From positions 4,006,722 to 4,070,721 of the forward strand of contig NW_006500104.1 in assembly GCF_000471905.2 (NCBI RefSeq): 64,000 nucleotides of DNA, given 5' to 3'. The stretch comes from Amborella trichopoda (Eukaryota; Streptophyta; Magnoliopsida; Amborellales; Amborellaceae). The position numbers and the translations under genes are program-made. The notes beneath the pieces were generated by a model. That model ran no database searches. It was not told the DNA's origin and saw nothing but the letters and a program-made list of their open reading frames with translations. The stretch's first letter is position 1. Each line of letters starts with the position of its first letter. Shown piece after piece: positions 35,573 through 45,075 of this stretch.

Positions 35573-36678
35573 AGGGGTGGAAATGGACTTGGACCCAACT
35601 CGGGACCTGCCAGGTAAACCCGCCATGGTCCGGGTCAGGGTCCAGGATTTAAACCTAGCAGGTAGGGTATGGGTCCATACGTAGTATCCGAAATAGACGC
35701 GGGTCGGGTATGGGTTTCAGTGGACCTGACCGGAATATATGTATATATTAATTTTAATTTTTTTTTCTCTCTCTCAAGCCCTATTTTACACACACTCTCT
35801 CTTCCAAACTCCATTTCTCTCCCCTGCAAAAGCCCTATTTGTATTTTTTCTCTCTATCTTCCCACGCAAAACCCCAACTCTCTCTCTTCCCCTACAAAAG
35901 CCCAACTCTATCTTTTCGCTCTCTCTCTCTTCCCTTGCGATTGCGATAGCTAAACTCTCTCTCTCCTTATTTATCTTATCCTACGGCATGCGAAACTCTA
36001 CTTCTCTTCTAAGCTGGATCTTTGATCAGCGTAATTTTTTTTCTTTTCCCATACATTCGTTTTTTTGCATCTTGATGCTTAGCGAAAAACTAGCAAATAT
36101 GACAAATTTTTATTTGATTTTTGTGCAGTCTTTCTTTACATCTTGACGCTCGGTAGAAGAAGAGCATAAATGGTGAGTTTTTATTTGATTTTCGTGTTTT
36201 TGTTTTTTGCATATTGGTGCTCGGTAAAAAACCAAGCAAAAATGGCAAGTTTTTATTTGATTTTGTCTATTTTGTGTATCTTGATGCTCGGTGGAAGATC
36301 AGCAAAAATAGCAAGGTTTTATTTGATTTTCATGCTTTATTTTTTTGCATATTGAAGCTTGGTGGAAGATCAACAAAAACAACTTTTTATTTGATTTTGG
36401 TACCTTTTTTTTTGGCATTTTAATGTGGTCTTTTTTAAGAACTTTCTCCTCATGGACGAAGCTGCATTAACGAAATTTGAGGGATTTTTACAGAATTCTG
36501 CATTAAAAGGGGATGTAGGCATTTTTGTCCACGGTACGGGTTTGGGTCATGGGTTCTAATCCATATCACGCGTACGGGTCTGGAACTCTTTGGACCCGTT
36601 GGGTATGGGTCCATAAGTGATATTTAGGGTTCTGATCCAGCCAGACCCAACCCATACCCGGCCCATTGCCACCCTAGG
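35573..36678. mobile_element. Non-autonomous DNA element with GGGGTGGAAATGG ends and an internal 70-bp array
   Basis: Left end ttaggggtggaaatggactt and the inverted right end cccattgccaccctag enclose ~1.1 kb. Both arms are rich in 'gggtcc/gggtatggg'. The interior has a CT-rich zone (35760-35970, with recurring cctgcaaaagccctat-like words) and five ~70-bp tandem units at ~36050-36418. The ends look hAT-like, but no clean 8-bp target duplication could be read. No transposase. Confidence 0.6.
36050..36418. repeat. Five tandem ~70-bp units
   Basis: Each unit has gcat(c/a)ttg(a/g)(t/c)gctcggt, then aagatcagcaaaaatggcaa-like, then tttttatttgatttt. Unit starts fall near 36071, 36141, 36211, 36280 and 36351. 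The hydrophobic open frames here are products of the repeat. Confidence 0.85.
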
Positions 36679-36739
36679 TCCGGGTTCGGGTTCTGATCCT
36701 GATTCGTGAGGTACAACTGGGGCTATTCCTAAGTTAGAT

Positions 36740-37080
36740 TAGATTACATTTGATGAATTTTTTATTTTTATGTTAGTTTTTCAAACGAAGAAAAAGAACT
36801 AGAGAGTCAGGCAATCCAGGGTTCCCCGGACCGCAATTTCTTAGATCCCAATCCCGTGCATAACTTAGGTAATTCCGAGTTGGCTCAGTGGTTCTTAAAT
36901 AAATGATTCCCTAGACAGCAGTTTGATAAAATTTTTATTTTTATGTTATTTTCATACGAAGAAAATTAACTAGAAGAGTCAGGCAATCCATGGTTCTTCG
37001 GACCGCAATTTTTTGGATCCCAATCTTGTGCACAACTCAGGCAATTCCGAGTTGGCTTTGTGGTTCTTAAATAAATTATT
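36740..37080. repeat. Diverged ~170-bp tandem duplication
   Basis: 36755-36910 and 36920-37080 align with ~85-90% identity by eye, sharing gagtcaggcaatcca, aattccgagttggct and gtggttcttaaataaat. Confidence 0.8.
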
Positions 37081-37141
37081 CTAATTACTCTTTGGTGCGA
37101 AAGACCAATGTGGACACATGTTCCCCTACCTAGTCCCCAAA

Positions 37142-37276
37142 ACACATGGTTAGGGAGATCTTTTTATTTGCGATATCATTTTTGAATCACATAGTGGAAA
37201 CTTCAAAGACACATGGTTAGGGAGATCTTTTTATTTGCGATATCATTTTTGAATCACATAGTGGAAACTTCAAAGA
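37142..37276. repeat. Perfect 67-bp tandem duplication
   Basis: The unit acacatggttagggagatct plus 47 further bases is present at 37142-37208 and 37209-37275 without a mismatch; likely recent. Confidence 0.92.
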
Positions 37277-37335
37277 CAAAACATAAAGGGTGAGGTTTAC
37301 ATAAGCTTGCAACCTTGTACACTCAAAGAAAGGTA

Positions 37336-37580
37336 TGTTGACATGTATGGATATGAGGCTTTACGTGTTTTAGCCTACATTTGTAAGAAATTCAATATAT
37401 TTAACGGTTATATGGTCCAATATTCATATAATCGTAATTCCTTGTCCAACAGTTATATCCATCTGAACGTAACGCTTCATAAACCTGTTGGAGATCAGGA
37501 ACCTTTCGTTTTTTATAGGCTTGTTTATAGGCTTGTTGGAAAAATACAATGGCACCCCTTCTTTTTCTATAAAAATCCTA
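37336..37580 (+). repeat. 5' LTR, part homologous to the 3' LTR
   Basis: Matches 42687-42910 from TGTTGA to the TATA-like tataaaaat, with many substitutions and a duplicated ttataggcttgt. Beyond this it shares nothing with the 3' LTR. Confidence 0.7.
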
Positions 37581-37594
37581 TAAAAGTGGGGCGT

Positions 37595-37792
37595 CTTTCC
37601 CTGTAAAGGGTGGCGTTTTTTACTTTTTAAATTTGAAAGACATACACACAGAAAAGGCCTCTTTCGCTGTAAAGAGTGGCGTTTTTTGCTTTTGAAATTT
37701 GAAAGACGTACACACAGCGAAGGCATCTTTCGCTGTAAAGAGTGGCGTTTTTAGCTTTTGAAATATGAAAGACGTACACAGCAAAGACGTTT
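37595..37792 (+). repeat. Three tandem 66-bp units replacing the 3' part of the 5' LTR
   Basis: Units start at 37595, 37661 and 37727 (ctttcgctgtaaagagtggc then gaaagacgtacacaca), with a partial fourth. They lie just downstream of tataaaag, where R/U5 of the LTR would be. Minus-strand frames of 63-100 codons here only restate the repeat. Confidence 0.9.
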
Positions 37793-38347
37793 TTTGCCAA
37801 AAGACGCACACATTCTTTCAAGTTTCAAGTAACAACAATGTGAAAGGGCCAGGAATTGAGGCCTTAGCCTCTTGTAAAGAGGCCTCCACATCTTACCAGC
37901 ACGATACTTATCAATTATTATTATGATTAGGCGTTTTATTATATATAAACTTATTTATTGCTCCATAATTTATTTTTATATTTTTTTATTGCTGATATTT
38001 GAATACAATTAATACATTTACTGCCTTAGTGTGATATAGAAATTGAATACTTGATATTTGTTCTTTTATTGTAAGGGCTCATACACCTTGATATTGCTCA
38101 TCTACCCTAAATAAATAAAATAAAGGCGAATTATATATTATCTTTGATAATTATAGTGCTTACTTATTGATTTTGGAGATTGCCTATTTCATAAATTTTT
38201 TTAAGGCATCAATTAATAGCTGACATTATTGATGAAATACTTGTAGCTCTCTCTGTTGAAGTATTGACCACATATTATTTTTGGTGCCTTGTTTAGCTTT
38301 TTTAGAACTTAGAAAGAATTAAGTTTGCTCATACAAAATCTTAGTAA

Positions 38348-39033
38348 ATGGCCAGTAGAATTATAATGGCTAAACACTCTAAAGTAGAAAAATTGAAATA
38401 TCTCATCATCCAAGATAGAATCATATATGTACTAAAAGATGATCCACCAATAGTTGCTGATAAACTGACTGAAGAAGAAAAGAAAAAGTTAGAAAAAATT
38501 TTAGAAGATGACCTCATAGCAAAAACATCTATGTTACCTTTTATGCAAGATAGCCTTATTAAGGTTTTTGTAAGAAAATGCTAGAGGCAATAAAAACTAA
38601 ATATGACTCAACATCTGAAACATACCTCCAATTGCTATTAGAGCAATATAATTCATTTAAGATGAAGGAGGGTAATAATGTAGTGGAACATATTAACAAG
38701 ATACTCGTTATGGCTAAGGACTTAGTCATTACTGGGAATGAAGCCTCCGAGCGCATGCAAGTTTCCACTATTTTAAATAGTCTTCCACTTTCATGGAGGA
38801 TGATAACAATTGTACTTAGATTAAATACAAAATCTCTTACAGTATGGGACCTACCTATGCAACTAGCTTTAGAGCAAGAGCATATGAATAAAGATAAAAA
38901 GAGTGAACTCATGCTTGCTCAAGGACCTCCTAAATTTAGCCAACCTAAGCAATATAAACGGAAATTTCAAAAAAAGTTTAATAAGAGGAACAATAGGTTA
39001 AAAAACAAAGGATCTAAGCCCTACAACCAATAA
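38348..39033 (+). pseudogene. Copia gag remnant
   Basis: Two overlapping frames (38348-38584 and 38578-39033) make one gag interrupted by a frameshift near 38578. The second has the gag motifs YLQLLLEQYNSFKMKEG and LNSLPLSW, and a basic C-terminus. A degenerate CCHC-like zinc knuckle follows at 39050-39105 (CFLYGQ..HFKNRC) after a stop. Confidence 0.8.
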
Positions 39034-39165
39034 TCTAAATAAGGACCGCCAAAATGCTTTTTATATGGTCAGCCAAGACACTTCAAGAACCGCTGCTCAT
39101 AAAATAGAAACTCGTAAAATCCAAAGAATAACGGGAAGGGAAGTAAGAGACATGAAGTTGTTTGT

Positions 39166-39468
39166 ATGGTTTCTGAGTGCCTAATGGCACAACACAACAT
39201 CAAAGGATGGTGGGTGGACTCAGGCGCTAATCGACATATCACAAGTTCAAAAGGCCTCTTCGAGGACTTTCAAGAGATAAAAGCCGGAGAGAAACACATC
39301 TACATGGGGAACAACACCTATTCTAATGTATTGGGTGTAGGAACTTGTAGCTTGTATGTAGGGACAATCGACATTGTATTAGCTGATGTATATTTTGCCC
39401 CTTCTATGAGTCGAAATATTGTATCTGTCCCCTTGCTCATTAGAAATGGCTTTGAAGTCTGTTTTTGA
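39166..39468 (+). pseudogene. Copia protease remnant
   Basis: 100 codons with GWWVDSGANRHIT, the aspartic-protease DSG centre, and NIVSVPLLIRNGFEV typical of the end of the domain. It stops at 39468; the frame would normally go on to integrase. Confidence 0.8.
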
Positions 39469-39489
39469 TCATTGAAAGTATCAATCGAA

Positions 39490-40480
39490 AAGCGTGGACA
39501 AATTTATGCTTTGGGACACTTAGTTGATGACCACAACTTGTTCCTACTTCATGTAAATCAGAAAGCTAACAATAATATTTCATCTTATTCTGGTTATATT
39601 GATAGTGTATGCTTTGATGACGACAACTTGTTCCTACTTCATGTAAATTAGAAAGCTGATGCATGTGCTTGGTATCTTAGGCTTGGTCACATAAGAAAAG
39701 ACAAAATGAGTAGGTTAATAAATAAATGTCTTATTCTAAATCTAAATAATCTAGAATTTCCAACCTGTCAGCACTACTTATCAAGAAAAATGACTAGGCA
39801 ATCAGTCAATAAAGGGGAGAGAGCTAATGAGTTATTGAATGTGGTCCACTCAGACATTTGTGGGCCCCTCAATGTTAAAGCTCATGGAAGAATGTCATAC
39901 TTCATCACTTTTATTGACGATTTTTTTAGATTTGGATACGTTTATTTAATTCACCATAAATCAGAAGCTTTAGAAAAACTTAAAATATATAAAAGGGAAG
40001 TAGAAAATCAATTAGGTCGGAACATCAAAGTTCTTAGAACTGACAGGGGAGGTGTATCTAAAGCTTTCATTACTTATTACCAAAAACATGGTATTAAAAG
40101 ACACACTACTATGCCTTATACGCTACAACAAAATAGAATAGCTGAAAGGCGTAACAGAACCCTCTTAGAAATGACAAAATGGAATAGCTGAAAGGCATAA
40201 CAGAACCCTCTTAGAAATGACTGGATCCATGATGGCTCCTGCTAATCTACCCAAGACCTTTTGGGGAGAAGCAATAAGCACATCCATGTATATTCTTAAT
40301 AGGGTTCCAATTAAGGCAATAGATTATATCTCTTATGAACTGTGGACTGGTAGAAAACCTGATTTATCTAACTTAAAGAAGTGGGAGTCGATTACACATG
40401 TCCTGATTCCATATCAGTACAAAAATAAATTAGAAAACAAAACTCTAGTGTGTAATTTTATAGGATACCCTGAAGGATAA
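39490..40480 (+). pseudogene. Copia integrase remnant
   Basis: The pre-integrase part is at 39660-39700 (AWYLRLGHIRKDKM). The zinc-finger region is degenerate. The core (39706-40191) has HSDICGPLN and FIDDFFRFGYVYLI; the expected second catalytic Asp region reads VLRTDRGG. A ~47-bp tandem duplication at 40134-40228 brings in a stop. 40217-40480 has the MAPANLPKTFWGEA continuation. Another duplication (39530-39660) repeats DNLFLLHVN. Confidence 0.8.
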
Positions 40481-40849
40481 AAGGGATATCGATTTTATCA
40501 TAAAGATACGGGACTAATTGAAAACAGAGACGCTAAGTTCTTAGAAGATTTTATTGAAGAAAACATACATGTAGTGGATAATGATAATCCACTTAATATC
40601 CTAAATGACATAGAACCACTACCTACACTGGATATGGATAGAACCACTACCTACACTGGATATAGATAGCCTTGATCAACATGATGATGTTGAAATACAC
40701 ACACACCCAATGTTAAGTGGTTAAAATAGGTCTAGAGGTCATCCATCATACCTTGATGATTTCTATGTCTATTTGAGTGAGGAGATAGATAACATTTTTT
40801 ATCTAGATGAAATCCATGACCCTTTTGTTCATATCGACTCTCCTTTGCC

Positions 40850-41420
40850 CCTTGGTTGAAGTCACAAGAATCTCATAAATGGCTTAATGCTATGAAAGAA
40901 GAATTGGATTCTATTGAGAAAAATAAAGTTTGGGATTTATGTGATTTACCATTAGATAAGAAACCTATAGGTTCTAAATAGGTACTTAAAAGAAAGTTAA
41001 AATCTGATGGATTGCTTGATAAATTTAAAGCTATGTTAGTAGCAAAGGGTTTTACCCAAAGAAAGGGAGTCGACTATGTCGATACTCACTCCCCAGTGAC
41101 AACGTTCATATCCATTAAAATAATTTTGGCAATCATTGTATATTATGACGTCGAATAATTATGAAGTAAATAGATTGGACCGTTGTGTGTATGTCTTGAA
41201 GAGTGAGAAATAGATTTGACCATTGTGTATATGTCTTGAAGAGTGAGAGTAAATTCACAATACTCTCATTATATGTAGATGGTATCCTAATAGCTAGACA
41301 TGACTTAGAAATGATTGATAAGACTAAGCCATGACTTTCTTCTCGGTTTGAGATGAAGGATATGGGAGAAGCATCTTTTGTCTTAAGCATAAAAATAATT
41401 AGAGATAAAAAATAAAAAAT
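40850..41420 (+). pseudogene. Copia reverse transcriptase remnant
   Basis: Fragments KRKLKSDGLLDKFKAMLVAK and GFTQRKGVDYVDTHSP (40985-41100) and LYVDGILIA (41269-41295). The catalytic YVDD reads YVDG, so the second Asp is lost. A large part between the fragments is missing, and a ~60-bp tandem duplication at 41157-41250 fills the gap. Not functional. Confidence 0.8.
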
Positions 41421-41745
41421 GTTGTGCATGTTGTGCTTGAGCCAAGAGAGATACCTTGACTATGTTCTCAAAAGATTTAAAATGTAAAATTGTAAGTCAT
41501 TGTCTACTCCTGTTGAAAAGGGAGTAAATATGTCTAGGAAGGATTGTCTAATAGAAGGACAAAAAAAGCCTAATGTTTCCTATGCATAAGCTATTGGTAG
41601 CCTGATATATGCAGTAAGATGTACAAGGCTAGATTTGAGTTATGCCATAGGACTTGTTTGTAAATATCAAAGTAATCCAAATATAGCTCATTGAAAAGCA
41701 GTAAAAAGAATTTTAAGGGATATTAAGGGAACAAAGTATCTAAAA

Positions 41746-42243
41746 TTGTGCTTTCAAGCAGAGAAGCTTGAAGTTATAGGATATTCAGATGCAGATTTTG
41801 CTGGGGATAAGGACAATAATAAGTCCACCTCAAGACATATTTTTCTCTTTGGAGAGGCTGTTGTTTCTTGGTCTAGTAAGAAACAAAGGTGTGTAGTTAG
41901 GTACACACAGGAAGCAGAATACATTGTATGTAGCACTGCTTGTACTTTTGCCGTCTGGATAAAGCGCTTCATAGATAACTTGAAGCTACAAATAATTAAC
42001 GAACCGATCCAGATATTTTGTGATAATCAAGCCGCAATTAAATTAATTCGAAGTGGAGCAAATAACTCCAAAAGAAGACATATAGATATCCAATATCACT
42101 ACATTCATGATGTAGTTGAGAAAGGTGAAGTAACTGTTAGTTATTTGCCCTCATCAGATATGATCGTTGATCCATTAACAAAGGGTCTAAGTGTTGAACT
42201 ACTGTCTAAGCACACTAGCTTAATGGGACTTAAAAATATTTAA
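41746..42243 (+). pseudogene. Copia RNase H remnant
   Basis: 165 codons with YSDADFAGDKDNNKSTS, the Copia-type RNase H start, then EAEYI, IFCDNQAAIKL and RHIDIQYHYI. This is the best preserved domain of the element; its N-terminal edge and link to RT are broken. Confidence 0.85.
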
Positions 42244-42480
42244 GTCAAACAGTTTTCATGAGTGAGAAATCCGCATTAGCGTGAAAATCCTCCTGATAGA
42301 CTAGTTAATGGGACTTAAAAATATTTAAGTCAGACATAAGTCCGACAGTTTTATGAGTGAGAAATCTGCATTAGTGTGAAAATCCTTATGATAGACTAGC
42401 TTAATGAGACTTAAAATGTTTAAGTCAGACAGTTTTCATGAGCGACAAATCCACATTAGTGTGAAAGTCTTCATGATAGT
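42216..42480 (+). repeat. Three tandem ~85-96-bp units after RNase H
   Basis: Units start near 42219, 42305 and 42400 (ttaatgggacttaaaaatat, then catgagtgagaaatcc(g/a)cat). The first begins inside the last codons of RNase H, so it is a serial duplication of the pol 3' end. Confidence 0.85.
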
Positions 42481-42686
42481 TGTTTATTATGAGAGGCATA
42501 TCCACAAAAGCGTGAAAAAAAAAAAACTAAATAAATAAATAAAATTTGATGACTAGATATTTTTTTAAAAGTCATACTCAAAAGTAGGAGTATACCTCAT
42601 GACAATATATTTTCTTAAAGGTTATACTCAATAGTGGGAGTATGCATGTGATTTATTATGCTCGGCCGTCATAGCCAAGTGGGAGA

Positions 42687-43074
42687 TGTTGATATGTATG
42701 ACTATGACGCCTTACATGTCTTAGCCTACATTTGTGGGAAATTCAATATATTCAACGGTTATATGGTCTAACGTCCATATGATCGTAACCCCTTGTCCAA
42801 TGGTCATATCTATATGAACGTAACCCTTCAGAAACCCGTTGGAGATCAAGGAATCTTTTCGTTTCTCAGAGACCCGTTGGAGAAATACAACGGTACCCCT
42901 TCTTTCCTTATAAAAATGGGAAGCCAGAGAGAGGATGTCTACGACAATGAAAATATGTACATCTCTCTAAAAGACGAAGGGATAGATAAAAATCCGGGCT
43001 CTACGATCACCAGCCTCACGACACCCCTTCCTTGATCTCTGGTTGGTCTCGTGCTTTGTCACTTTTAGCTAACA
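42687..43074 (+). repeat. 3' LTR of the Copia element
   Basis: 388 bp, TGTTGATATG... to ...TTTTAGCTAACA, then the AGGTA target duplication. A TATA-like tataaaaatgg is at ~42910. Confidence 0.85.
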
Positions 43075-43608
43075 AGGTACACCTCTAAACTTTGTTAAAC
43101 AATCTATAAACACATGAAAATCTTAAAAATAGACGATCCAGATAATGTGTTACAAGATGTATTATTTTTGGAACTTGAAATTTTTTTTTTTCCATATCCA
43201 TCCATCTCCATGTTAAGATGATCAATTAGATAGTTTTCCAATGTCTTTTCAGATGGATTTTTTATTTGCACTTTAATTCTCAATTTACGGTATCAACCTT
43301 ACATAAACGTTTTTCAAAAGGAAAATACTCCTCAGAACCTTAGATTTAATTGTTCCTCAAATGGATGGCACTGATGTGGAGGAATTGATTTGCGACATTT
43401 TCTAAGCTCTAGATAACTTAATTCTTGAGTAATATTTAGAGATGAGTAAAAATAAATTGAAATTTGTTAGACTGAATATATTTCCTTATTTATCTTAGGA
43501 AGTATAGTATCTATATTGTGTGAACCCCGAAATGGTGCATAAGCATCCTCTCAATGCTCTAGATTAGAAGGAATAAACTGGATGGCATAATTGTATAATA
43601 TATTTTAA

Positions 43609-44992
43609 GGGAAAATAACGTAAATATATGTTTTAGTTTCTGCTATTACAAAAATACTAAATACTTTTCGTTATTACTGATATGTCCGTTGTTTGGACTT
43701 CATAACAAATTTTTTTAAAAAAATTCGGTATTTCAAATTCGAAATCAGGCCAATTTTGGTTTTTTAAAAACCGAAAGTTTAAAATTTTCGGTTCTTCAAT
43801 ACCTGAATTTTCTCTCTCTCTCTCTCTCTCTTGTGGGTCCTCTGCCTATTCTCTCTCTATCACTCTCTCTTTACATTACATGCGGATTTCGATCAAGGCC
43901 CGAAGACAATGAGAACATGGAAGATTCAATGTCATAGCTTCCATCTCTCTCTCTAGACCATTATTGGACTCTTGGATTAAAGAGAGGAAGATTTATCCCT
44001 GTCGCTCAACCCCCTATCTCTTCCTAAAGAATAAGATTGCACCTGTCTCTCTCTAAAACTCCACATTGTAAACGTAAAGACGAGACTTTTGGTTGTACTC
44101 TTAAAAAATGTTCATATATTGAAGGTTTCTCTCTCCACTTCTTACCCCTTTTTTTTCTTCTCCTTTCGAAGAGGTTTTTCTATGCTTTGATGATTTCTAA
44201 GCTATTTCTTTTGAAAACAAAAGTTATTGATTTCAAATTCGAGACTTCTCGAGAAACAGAAAGATTTTGCTAGGATTCCTTTTTCTTTATTTCTGTATTC
44301 ATCCTTTGTAGTGGCGAGTTTTCCTTTGTAGTGGTGGTTTTTCTTGCTGAGTGATTCTTTGGCCACCAATCAAATTTTAGAGGGATGGTAATGGGTTTTG
44401 TAGAAAAATTACAAGAATTACTAAATTGAATATATATATGACAGTGCCCTTACTTTTTTATATCCTTTAGGGTTTGAGCAGAGAGAGAAAGAGAGAGGGA
44501 GTAGGGGAGATTAGAAAATTGCATAATTTTGATGGGATGAGAGAGAGAGGAGAGCATAAAATTTGAGCGTGATGAGCAAAGGAGCGTCGAACTTTCAAAG
44601 TTTCTGAAATATCTGGTTACCTGCGAGGGTAATCGGTGAATACTTTCAACCAAATACAGATAAGAATCTGGATCGCTGCTACCAATTGCAGGAATGACTG
44701 AAAATGAGTAGAGATCGTATCTGTGATGCAGTAAAAAGTAAGGGAAGTTTAAAATCCTTGTGTAATGGAGATAGAGGTAGAAAGAGAATACACAGAGCAC
44801 CCACAAGAGAGAAAATTTTCGGTTATTCAATAACCGAAAATTTCAAATTTTTGGTTTTTAAAAACCAAAATGGGTAGTTTCATCTTTTTTTAAAAAAATT
44901 GTTAGGAAGTTTAAAAAAATAGATATAACGAAAAGTATTCAGTAATAACGGAAACTAAAATGGATATTTACGTAATTTTCTCATATTTTAAT
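43609..44992. mobile_element. Non-autonomous Mutator-like element with ~190-bp inverted ends
   Basis: 9-bp target duplication ATATTTTAA at 43600-43608 and 44993-45001. Left end gggaaaataacgtaaatat; right end is the inverse of gagaaaattacgtaaatat. The inverted repeats stretch ~190 bp and include aaccgaaaatttcaaattt-type blocks. GGGAAAA-like ends plus a 9-bp duplication are characteristic of Mutator-like elements. The ~1-kb interior has CT-rich tracts and no transposase. An open frame of 126 codons on the minus strand (44830-44450) starts in the right inverted repeat. It could be captured host sequence, but no family is recognised. Confidence 0.85.
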
Positions 44993-45075
44993 TTTATTTT
45001 CTAAGATATTTGATTAACTTCTAAATTTGAGCATCCACACTTCTCAAGTAGGTTCGCGTAAAAAAATATTTTATA

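Larger units (their letters stand above)
37336..43074 (+). mobile_element. Copia retrotransposon, full span but decayed
   Basis: 5,739 bp with AGGTA target duplications at 37331-37335 and 43075-43079. The start TGTTGACATG and the 3' LTR start TGTTGATATG (42687) match; the 3' LTR is 388 bp and ends gctaaca. A polypurine tract aagtgggaga lies just before it. Order gag, protease, integrase, RT, RNase H is Copia type. Every domain has stops or frame breaks. The usual primer site is not visible, and the 5' LTR matches the 3' LTR only over ~245 bp before it changes into a 66-bp repeat array. Confidence 0.85.
37287..43320. mobile_element. B' MITE split by a Copia element
   Basis: 37287-37335 (gggtgaggtttacataagct, cttgcaacctt) and 43075-43320 (ending gtatcaaccttacataaacg) are the two parts of one B' MITE; the AGGTA next to the Copia element is duplicated on both sides. 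The MITE is older than the Copia insertion. Confidence 0.75.

Noticed and set aside
36050-36418. Possible CRISPR-like array (regular 70-bp repeats)
   Set aside because: The whole unit repeats, with no unique spacers, inside a plant DNA transposon; it is an ordinary minisatellite.
35669-36423. Several overlapping hydrophobic open frames that look like membrane proteins
   Set aside because: They translate CT-rich and T-rich tandem repeats in a transposon; the hydrophobicity follows from base composition.
37424-37821. Minus-strand frames with repeated KNATLYSER-like words
   Set aside because: They only reflect the 66-bp tandem array of the Copia 5' region.
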